This document shows positions 5,119-10,822 of a DNA stretch of 10,822 bases, one piece after another. Origin of the DNA: Phycisphaerae bacterium (lineage in GTDB: Bacteria > Planctomycetota > Phycisphaerae > UBA1845); the NCBI GenBank assembly GCA_029260195.1, contig JAJDDS010000171.1:1-10822 (forward strand), read 5' to 3'. How positions within the stretch are numbered: position 1 is the first letter of the stretch; each line of letters begins with the position of its first letter. The notes beneath the pieces are model-generated. The model ran no database searches. It was not told the origin of the DNA and worked only from the letters and a program-made list of their open reading frames with translations. The position numbers and the translations under genes are program-made.

Positions 5119-6114
5119 TTAGTCGTCGAGGCCGCCGCCGGGTGTTCTGACAAAACGGAGATACCACTTCGGTGGAGCGACGGGGTGATCGTTGACCTCG
5201 ACGTAGGGGAAGACGAAGAAGTTGAGCCGGTCGCCATGTTGCGGGGGTTCGAGGACAAGGTCACGTCCCGTGGTGAAGGCAACGCGGTCCGCTGGGAGCT
5301 TGCCGTAGTATGCGTCAGGGCGCTGGGATTTCCATGCCTCGCTGGCGTCGACGGGAATCCAGCCACGACTGTCGTCGAACAGTTCCGCCCAGCAGTGGTA
5401 GCCGGTGATTTCACCGCGCGTGCGATCGGACGGGATGGGGAACCCGATGACAAATCGCGCGGGGATGCGCTGGGTGTGCGCCATGGCGATCAGGAGGGAG
5501 TGGAAGTCCGTGCAATTTCCATATTTGGAATCGCACGCCCAGCGTGCGTCGCCGCGCCCCCACCCTCGACCCTTCTTGCTGTAGCGCATGTTGTCCAAGA
5601 CATAGTCATAGAGTGCGCGGATCTTCGTGGCGGGCGAATCGAGATTCCGGCACAGTTGATCCGCAATGGCGCGGATTCTCCCGTCAGCGGGCGCACGGCG
5701 CTCGGAAGCGCGGTTACGATCAAGGTCATGAGCGGAATCGATTCGCGCACGCTCGGGAACGGAGCGCGAGACGGGAAGGCGGTTGATGACGCACCGCAGA
5801 ATCAGTTCACCGGTCGTGGGTTGGCTGGGGTCGCGCTTGGTATGAATGAACCGGTTGCCCAGATCGTCGCCTGTCCGACGGTGCGACCAACTTGATTCAA
5901 CCTGAACTGAGAGGAGGCGCTGAGCAGGTCCGTCGGCCGGGAGCGGGAGCCATACCTCGATATCGTCGTCGGGCTTGGCGTCGATTGATGCCAGATCCAC
6001 CTGGTATTCCAGTTGGTAGCGAGCGGGCTGCGTCCAGGGATCGAATGGATCGGCGGCTGCGGGCTGGGGTGTGACGCAGAGACAGATAGCGACGGATGAA
6101 AGGGCTGCAATCAT
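5119..6114 (-). CDS. Secreted transglutaminase-like (Tgase core) protein
   Basis: A 331-residue protein starting with a signal-peptide-like segment, MIAALSSVAICLCVTPQPAAA, with likely cleavage before ADPFD or DPFD, so it is probably periplasmic. The transglutaminase-like catalytic triad is intact: C201 in YGNCTDFHSLL, H240 in GYHCWAELF and D256 in WIPVDASEAW. Residues 30-145 form a probable beta-rich N-terminal domain of the kind that precedes this core in bacterial homologues. Such proteins are cysteine peptidases or amidases; the substrate here is unknown. The start at 6114 is the only good one: the frame has a stop shortly upstream and no other start codon. The gene lies 137 bp downstream of the acyltransferase stop. 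Confidence 0.88.
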   Translation of the reverse strand: MIAALSSVAICLCVTPQPAAADPFDPWTQPARYQLEYQVDLASIDAKPDDDIEVWLPLPADGPAQRLLSVQVESSWSHRRTGDDLGNRFIHTKRDPSQPTTGELILRCVINRLPVSRSVPERARIDSAHDLDRNRASERRAPADGRIRAIADQLCRNLDSPATKIRALYDYVLDNMRYSKKGRGWGRGDARWACDSKYGNCTDFHSLLIAMAHTQRIPARFVIGFPIPSDRTRGEITGYHCWAELFDDSRGWIPVDASEAWKSQRPDAYYGKLPADRVAFTTGRDLVLEPPQHGDRLNFFVFPYVEVNDHPVAPPKWYLRFVRTPGGGLDD

Positions 6115-6251
6115 GAGAATCCCATGGAGGTCGTAGATGGGGGCGCCCGATGCCCGGGTGCTTCTTAATCACGCATTGATCCCGAGGACTGCCACGGGGC
6201 GTACGGCCCATGATCCTGCGCACGGAAAGGATACTCGTGGACAGTATTAGA

Positions 6252-7208
6252 TCAAGTTCCCCGTTTGTCACGGTCCGGGGATTGGCGTCTTTCCGGAGGC
6301 TTTTCGTGACGGGGACGGGACTTCCATCGGCGGTGAAGCCACAGGTACTGTTCGGGCACTTCGCGGACGAATTCCTCGATGGCGGTGGTGTATTCCTGGG
6401 TGATCCACGTGATAGGATCCTCCCTATCGCGCCATTCGTCGGGCTGGATGATTCGGTTGACGTGGGCTTCGTATCGGAAGCGGTGTCCCCGTCGGCGTGC
6501 GTAACCGACGATGATGGGCACTTCGCACCTGATGGCCAGCAGCGCGATGGATTTGTACGTTGATGCTTTGCGCCCAAAGAAGTCCACAAACACGCCCTTA
6601 CGCCCGGCGTCCTGGTCGGCGACCATGCCGATGGCGCCGCCTTGCTTGAGGATCTCCTCCGCCTGATTGGCGACACTCTTCTTGTTGAGCAGTTTGAGAC
6701 CTCGACTCGCGCGGGTCCGCACGACGAAATCGTTGAGGCGCGCGTTGTCCAGAGGCCGCATGACCGCGAAAACGTCGAATCCGATGGCCGCGAGGACGAA
6801 GGCGGTCAGCTCGAAGTTTCCGTAGTGGCCGGTGAGGAGGATGGCGCCTTTCTCGCGAAGCAATTCGTTCATGGCGTCGCGGAGGTCGACCGGCTCAATG
6901 TAGCGTGGCCAGGTCCATTCATTGAGCAGGGGGAAGGCGCAGAGGAATTCGACGAACCACATGGCTTGATGTTCCGCGGTTCGCCGTGAGAGGTCGTGGA
7001 TTTGTTCCTCGGTGAATTGGCCGGCGAATGCGATACGGACGTGGTCCTTTGTGCGTTCGCGGCGTCGCGCGTCAAGCCGCCACCACAGGTATCCCACGGT
7101 TCGTGCGGTGCGCAAGTTGAGGTCGATCGGGAATAGCTGCAGGAGGTACGTGGCGGTTCTGATCGCCAGGTACAAGATGCGCTCACGGATGCCGTCTTTG
7201 GGTTTCAT
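6252..7208 (-). CDS. Lipid A biosynthesis acyltransferase, LpxL/HtrB family
   Basis: A 318-residue protein of the family that transfers a secondary acyl chain to the lipid A precursor at the cytoplasmic face of the inner membrane. The catalytic HX4E motif is HYGNFE (H128, E133) in LLTGHYGNFEL. Further family marks are the DQDAGRKGVFVDFFGR segment (198-213), the P-x-x-VGYARR strand (231-239) and the C-terminal YLWLHRRWKSRP (288-299). A hydrophobic N-terminal helix (about 11-27) fits membrane anchoring. The last 20 residues are charged and probably disordered. ATG 7208 is the natural family start, although no Shine-Dalgarno precedes it. Which acyl position it serves cannot be read from sequence, so no symbol is given. 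Confidence 0.92.
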   Translation of the reverse strand: MKPKDGIRERILYLAIRTATYLLQLFPIDLNLRTARTVGYLWWRLDARRRERTKDHVRIAFAGQFTEEQIHDLSRRTAEHQAMWFVEFLCAFPLLNEWTWPRYIEPVDLRDAMNELLREKGAILLTGHYGNFELTAFVLAAIGFDVFAVMRPLDNARLNDFVVRTRASRGLKLLNKKSVANQAEEILKQGGAIGMVADQDAGRKGVFVDFFGRKASTYKSIALLAIRCEVPIIVGYARRRGHRFRYEAHVNRIIQPDEWRDREDPITWITQEYTTAIEEFVREVPEQYLWLHRRWKSRPRHEKPPERRQSPDRDKRGT

Positions 7209-7286
7209 CGCGGGGGGGATTCTAACGGAGGTGGCGGCTGGGCTCCACGCGCCCGGGCGGGATCTGCGGTGTGGTGATTTGCGTGG

Positions 7287-7487
7287 CTACTCGCGTGCGA
7301 GATAGAGCATCGCCGCGAGGAGCACGTGGCGCAACTGATCTGTGGTAAGCCGGTCCAGGAATTCCTCGGTGAAGTCGAGTCGGGTCCGGGAGCGGAAATT
7401 GAGAATCTGGGGTTTGATCTGCTCCCGCTCGAGCGATGCCAGTTCCGCCGCAAGACGATCGGTGTTTCGCATCATGTTCCTACGCAT
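7287..7487 (-). CDS. Small conserved-looking protein of unknown function (66 aa)
   Basis: The product begins MRRNMMRNTDRLAAELASLE and contains FRSRTRLDFTEEFLDRL (31-47) and TDQLRHVLLAAMLYLARE at the end. It is helical and soluble with a mild hydrophobic C-terminal helix. Third codon positions are GC-rich like neighbouring genes. GGAG (7499-7496) lies 8 nt before ATG 7487, which supports this start over the internal ATGs at codons 5 and 6. It lies 78 bp upstream of the acyltransferase and is probably in the same transcript. I have seen similar short proteins in planctomycetes but cannot name a function. Confidence 0.7.
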   Translation of the reverse strand: MRRNMMRNTDRLAAELASLEREQIKPQILNFRSRTRLDFTEEFLDRLTTDQLRHVLLAAMLYLARE

Positions 7488-7535
7488 GCCGCCCGCTCCA
7501 ATCGATCGGCCTCGATCCTTTCCCCCGGGGTCGCC

Positions 7536-7865
7536 CTACGACCACACGTCCAGGACGTTTCCCGACATCAATTGTATGGGTTCGAGCTCGACCACTTCCA
7601 CAATGCGTTCGGTTTCGTCCGGCGGGCTATCGGACGGCCAATGCCGGTCGGTCGGCGTGGCTGTGTCGGATTGAAGAGCTTCACGAGTACCGACGGATTG
7701 CGGCTGACAGGCGCAGCCGCTCGTCGCGAGATAGTGCTTGGCTCGCCGCAATCGCTCGGCGAGCAGGGATGGCGCAAGCCCCACGCGCGCGCGTCGCGTC
7801 GTGGGCGCAAAGTAGTTGATCCGAGCCACCAGGTGGCTGGTGGCGTGTACGGGTGTCAGCTTCAC
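7536..7865 (-). CDS. Doubtful hypothetical protein (109 aa), possibly part of a decayed gene
   Basis: From GTG at 7865 this frame has mostly G/C third positions, which suggests real coding. The N-terminal half (RVGLAPSLLAERLRRAKHYL) looks like a folded helical segment and the C-terminus is acidic (ETERIVEVVELEP). No family is recognised and there is no good ribosome binding site. A different minus-strand frame looks coding just upstream (about 8043-7880, with TAFATNLIARSPRVTTFKLV), so a frameshifted gene is possible. The stop at 7536 lies 49 bp before the small 66-aa gene on the same strand. Confidence 0.35.
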   Translation of the reverse strand: MKLTPVHATSHLVARINYFAPTTRRARVGLAPSLLAERLRRAKHYLATSGCACQPQSVGTREALQSDTATPTDRHWPSDSPPDETERIVEVVELEPIQLMSGNVLDVWS

Positions 7866-8158
7866 GGCCTTGCTTCTTTCGTCCGGAAAGCACCAGCTTA
7901 AACGTCGTTACCCGCGGCGATCGGGCGATCAGATTGGTGGCAAATGCGGTGCCGCGGGCCCCGAAAAAAGGCCGGTTGAAATTCCCTCGGACCCAACGCA
8001 TTGTAGTAGGGCGGGTTACGTAAAAGCACGTGTGCCTCATCAATTGAGAGACGTGTCGCCGGGTACGGTCGGGTGTTGCCTGCGGGGAACATCCCGAGGT
8101 CCGGTGTGGCTTGGATGCATCGTCGCGCGGACGGTCAGCGGCGATTGGAGCGATGGCG
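7866..8158. other. Intergenic stretch upstream of queA with no recognised feature
   Basis: I see no tRNA, structured RNA signature, repeat or convincing promoter here. The one possible content is the minus-strand reading frame from 8043 described with the doubtful 109-aa ORF. Base composition is a little less GC-rich than the flanking genes, in keeping with non-coding or decaying sequence. Confidence 0.4.
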
Positions 8159-9238
8159 ATGATGCGGGACGAGCGCGGGTTGGGAATTGATGACCTTGAT
8201 TATCGGCTGCCGGAGGAGTTGATCGCGCAGCAACCGGCGCCCGAGCGCGATGCGTCGCGCCTGCTGGTGGTCGACCGAGCGACGGGCGTGTTGCGCGACA
8301 CGACGTTCGGGGCGTTGCCGGAACTCCTGTCAGCGGGTGATCTGCTGGTTCTGAACGACACGAAGGTGGTCCCAGCCAAACTTCGCACTCGGCGAGCGAC
8401 CGGTGGTGGGATCGACGCGCTGTTCGTGCGGGATCTCGGCGACGGGGAGTGGGAGGTCTTGCTGCGCGGGCGGGGGCGACTCAAGGTGGGGGAACGGCTC
8501 GCACTCGAGCCGGACGACCGCGGGGACGCGTTGGAACTGGCCGCGAGCGAGGGCATGGGGCGGTGGCGCGTGCGGTTAGTGTCAGATGATGACACTCAGA
8601 CAGTTCTGAGTCGCGTCGGACAAACCCCGCTGCCGCCGTACATCCGCCGGGCGCCGAGCGGCGTACCCGCCGGAGCGCGGGATCGCCCCGAGGATGCGGA
8701 GCGTTATCAGACCGTATTCGCGCGACGGCCCGGGGCGGTGGCTGCGCCGACGGCGTCGTTGCATTTTACGCCGGGGGTTCTCGCGGGAATGAACCGGAGT
8801 GATGTCGAGCGGGCGTTTGTCACGCTGCACGTCGGTCCGGGGACGTTCTCGCCGATCGCGGTCGCGTCGCTGGACGAGCACCGGATGCACGCGGAGTGGT
8901 ACGACCTGCCCGCAGGGACGGTCGAACGCATCGCAGCCTGCCGGGCGCGCGGGGGGCGCGTGGTGGCGGCTGGTACGACGACGGTGCGGGTACTCGAGCA
9001 GTGTTGTGACGCGCGACGGGTAGTGGCTGACGCCGGGTGGACCGACATATTCATCCGGCCGCCGTATACGTTCGGCGCGGTCGATGTGCTTCTGACGAAC
9101 TTCCACTTGCCGCGCAGCACTCTTTTGGCGCTGGTCATGGCGTTCGCCGGTGTGGACCTGACCCGCGCCGCCTACGCGCACGCCATTGCGGACCGGTATC
9201 GATTCTACAGCTACGGCGATGCGATGCTAATCCTCTAG
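8159..9238 (+). CDS. queA: S-adenosylmethionine:tRNA ribosyltransferase-isomerase
   Basis: The product is 359 aa (E. coli QueA is 356). It transfers and isomerises the ribosyl moiety of SAM onto 7-aminomethyl-7-deazaguanine in tRNA anticodons, giving epoxyqueuosine. Family motifs run in order: LIAQQPAPERDASRLLV, LVLNDTKVVPAKL, TPLPPYIRR, LHFTPGVL, LHVGPGTFSPI, HRMHAEWYDLP, AAGTTTVRVLE, PPYTFGAVDVLLTNFHLPRS (two overlapping blocks) and the terminal YRFYSYGDAMLIL. ATG 8159 is chosen because GGAG (8147-8150) lies 8 nt upstream; ATG 8153 is too close and TTG 8111 adds non-family sequence. No tgt or other queuosine gene is adjacent. It converges with tldE, with 24 bp between the two stops. Confidence 0.96.
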   Translation: MMRDERGLGIDDLDYRLPEELIAQQPAPERDASRLLVVDRATGVLRDTTFGALPELLSAGDLLVLNDTKVVPAKLRTRRATGGGIDALFVRDLGDGEWEVLLRGRGRLKVGERLALEPDDRGDALELAASEGMGRWRVRLVSDDDTQTVLSRVGQTPLPPYIRRAPSGVPAGARDRPEDAERYQTVFARRPGAVAAPTASLHFTPGVLAGMNRSDVERAFVTLHVGPGTFSPIAVASLDEHRMHAEWYDLPAGTVERIAACRARGGRVVAAGTTTVRVLEQCCDARRVVADAGWTDIFIRPPYTFGAVDVLLTNFHLPRSTLLALVMAFAGVDLTRAAYAHAIADRYRFYSYGDAMLIL

Positions 9239-9262
9239 CGAACGCGGCACTCCGGGTCGCGG

Positions 9263-10585
9263 TCAGAACTTTGTGACACTGGACAGGTTGAAGTCGGGGA
9301 GCTTGACGGCGGGGAGCAGCATCTTGCCGCGCTCCAGCGTGGTGGACTCCATCGGGGCGGTGGCTGCGTCAACCTGTTGGAAGGCGCGGAGGGGGCTGTC
9401 ATGGAAACGGAAGTTCCGCAGCCCCGCGACGATCTTGCCGTCCTCGACGAGAAACGTCCCGTCGCGGGTCATGCCGGTGAGCGTCAGGTCCGTCGGGTTG
9501 ACGTAGCGGATGTACCAGAAGTTGGTGATGAGAACACCCCGCTCGGTTTGGCTGACGAGTTCGTCGACGCTCGCAGCCGTCTGCCCACTGTAGGACAGCA
9601 CAGGGGCACTGGGCCAAGGCGTGGGCTCTTGTCCGTGCTCTTTGGCGGTGAAGCGGTCGAATTGCAGTTGGCGCAGGACGCCGTTTTCGATCCACGTCTG
9701 GCGGCGATGGGGCATGCCGTCGCGCGCGAACGGAGCGCCGAGCAGGTCGGGATGGTCGGGTTGTGATCGGAGGTTGATTCGCGTGTCGACGACCGCGGTT
9801 CCAAGTTTACCCGCGAGCGCGCTGGTGCCCTTGTGGTAGCTCTTCGCACCCAAGCTCCACAGGACCGGGCCGAAGACCCCGGCTGTTGCGGAGGGTTCGA
9901 GTATGACGGTGTAGTGTCCGGGTTCAATCTCGCGGGGTTTCTTCGAGAGGATGGCTTTGTCGACGGCGACGCGCGTCCGATCTTTGATGCCGAGTCGATT
10001 GAGGTCGCGGTGCTTGTTCATGGTCCAGCCTGTGCTGTCGTCAGCGGTGGCGGTGAGGCTGAAGGTGGCGGAAGTGGACTGGTCGTAGGCGTGCAGCCCG
10101 GACGCGGCAGCCACTCCGGTGGCGCGGGAGGAATTGGTTAGTATGCCGGCGCCCTGCATCGCGTGCTGCTCGCACAGGTCGATCACGGGGGCGGTGCGTT
10201 TGGCGATGTGGATGGGTCTGGCGTTGGCGGTAGCTTTGACGTACCGGTGGAAAGCGTCGTAGCCCTGTTTGGGGAGCGCGGGCATAAACTCGGGGTCCTC
10301 GGGGGCGAGGGCTGCGAGTTCCTCGGCGCGGCGAAGCGTAACGATGAGGCTGGCGCCATTGAGTTGGTTGGTGGCGGCACTTCCGACGCGTTGTCCAAAT
10401 GCGACGCGCACGGAGACGGATGGTCTTCGGATGGAGACGTTTTGCACGACCTGATTGTTCGCGAAGCGCAGGGTGGCGCTCTGCTCATCGGAGAAGCTGA
10501 CAAACGTGTCGTCGGCCCGCGAGGCGGCCAGCAGCTTCTCGGCGATCTGATCGAAACGTCTTTGCGAGGCGAGATCGTTGGTCAT
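9263..10585 (-). CDS. tldE: TldE/PmbA-family metallopeptidase subunit
   Basis: A 440-residue protein (E. coli PmbA is 450) that pairs with TldD to form a heterodimeric peptidase acting on unfolded peptides and RiPP precursors. It lacks a HExxxH zinc motif, as expected of the TldE partner. Conserved features are LRFANNQVVQN (50-60), SVSVRVAFGQRVGSAATNQL (67-86), the FSLTATAD strand, GVFGPVLWSLGAKSYHKGTS, and the C-terminal GVLITNFWYIRYVNPTDLTL, GMTRDGTFLVEDGKI and LRNFRFHDS. The start at 10585 follows AGGAG by 7 nt. That element overlaps the tldD stop (TAGGAG), so the two are translationally coupled. No RiPP precursor is visible nearby. Confidence 0.93.
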   Translation of the reverse strand: MTNDLASQRRFDQIAEKLLAASRADDTFVSFSDEQSATLRFANNQVVQNVSIRRPSVSVRVAFGQRVGSAATNQLNGASLIVTLRRAEELAALAPEDPEFMPALPKQGYDAFHRYVKATANARPIHIAKRTAPVIDLCEQHAMQGAGILTNSSRATGVAAASGLHAYDQSTSATFSLTATADDSTGWTMNKHRDLNRLGIKDRTRVAVDKAILSKKPREIEPGHYTVILEPSATAGVFGPVLWSLGAKSYHKGTSALAGKLGTAVVDTRINLRSQPDHPDLLGAPFARDGMPHRRQTWIENGVLRQLQFDRFTAKEHGQEPTPWPSAPVLSYSGQTAASVDELVSQTERGVLITNFWYIRYVNPTDLTLTGMTRDGTFLVEDGKIVAGLRNFRFHDSPLRAFQQVDAATAPMESTTLERGKMLLPAVKLPDFNLSSVTKF

Positions 10586-10595
10586 GGCCGGGCTC

Positions 10596-10822
10596 CTACG
10601 CTTTGGGGTCGATGACATTGACGTTGCGGAAACGGGCGTGTGCGGCTGCGTGGGTCATCCAGCCGGATTGTCCCGGTTGTCCCTTGCCGCAGGTGATGAA
10701 TCCGTACTGCCTTCGGTGGGACTCATCGGCGACGCCGTCGCAGCTTGACCAGAACTCGGGCGTGATGCCCTGATAGATGACGTCCCTGAGCATGTGGGTG
10801 ACCTTGCCGTTCTTGATCTCCC
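10596..10822 (-). CDS. tldD: TldD-family metallopeptidase (C-terminal part, cut by window edge)
   Basis: The minus-strand frame is open from the right edge to a TAG at 10598-10596 and covers about 74 C-terminal residues. It begins EIKNGKVTHMLRDVIYQGIT and goes on to PEFWSSCDGVADE, YGFITCGKGQPGQSG, MTHAAAHARFRNVNV. These are the closing motifs of TldD, and the gene lies 10 nt upstream of its partner tldE. The zinc-binding HExxxH motif would be further upstream, outside the window. The ATG at 10793 is internal, not a start. Confidence 0.92.
   Translation of the reverse strand, partial: EIKNGKVTHMLRDVIYQGITPEFWSSCDGVADESHRRQYGFITCGKGQPGQSGWMTHAAAHARFRNVNVIDPKA

Noticed and set aside
6228..6255. 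Promoter for the transglutaminase gene (TTGATC, 16 bp, TATCCT, minus strand)
   Set aside because: Only 4 of 6 matches in each hexamer with a 16-bp spacer; overlap with the acyltransferase stop is possible but the match is too weak to call.
7570..7600. tRNA T-loop-like GGGTTCGAGC
   Set aside because: The flanking bases do not form a T stem and no acceptor or anticodon arms can be placed around it.
8578..8596. Perfect 7-bp hairpin AGTGTCA / TGACACT
   Set aside because: It lies inside the well-conserved queA coding sequence; the resemblance to the island's GTGTCA core is short enough to be chance.
9239..9262. Bidirectional terminator between queA and tldE
   Set aside because: Only a weak, mismatched stem can be drawn in the 24-bp gap and there is no T-run on either strand.

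Overview
The window is GC-rich, with compact housekeeping genes and a Gram-negative envelope gene (an LpxL-type acyltransferase). It most resembles a member of the Planctomycetota or a related PVC lineage. The pointers are a Minf_1886-family protein, a RicT/PSP1 protein with a long basic tail, a Y1 (RAYT-type) transposase ending in an RGRPRK-like tail, and 'PLPDGRGSD'-type palindromic repeats. This placement is inference from gene content; no rRNA is present.

Left part (1-1306): the 5' end of a class 1B dihydroorotate dehydrogenase gene (pyrD) runs off the left edge on the minus strand, divergent from coaD (phosphopantetheine adenylyltransferase). coaD is followed by tatA, which has its own promoter-like sequence.

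Accessory island (1307-2750): between the convergent 3' ends of tatA and a Minf_1886-family gene lies about 1.4 kb of mobile-element material. It holds a 66-codon remnant of an IS21-type istA transposase, an apparently intact RAYT-like Y1/HUH transposase (229 aa), and eight copies of a short repeat with core GGTGTCAGGAAGA or its complement CTGACACC. The copies lie in inverted orientation on either side of both the istA remnant and the RAYT gene. A 21-bp perfect inverted repeat brackets the RAYT gene. A REP-like inverted pair (2629-2704) of a second repeat family sits next to it. This is the most interesting part of the window.

Minus-strand block (2751-7487, possibly to 7865): read from right to left, the genes are a doubtful 109-aa ORF, a small 66-aa protein, an LpxL/HtrB-type lipid A acyltransferase, a secreted transglutaminase-like protein, thioredoxin (good sigma70-like promoter), a RicT/PSP1 iron-sulfur-type protein and the Minf_1886-family protein. 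The last is translationally linked to ricT: its Shine-Dalgarno overlaps the end of ricT.

Right part (7488-10822): a roughly 670-bp stretch with no gene I can name precedes queA on the plus strand (queuosine biosynthesis). queA converges with a tldD-tldE pair (minus strand; tldD cut by the right edge) encoding a two-subunit metallopeptidase. The genes are mostly independent core functions: pyrimidine and CoA synthesis, protein export, lipid A, redox, tRNA modification and peptide maturation. The island is the only clearly acquired segment.
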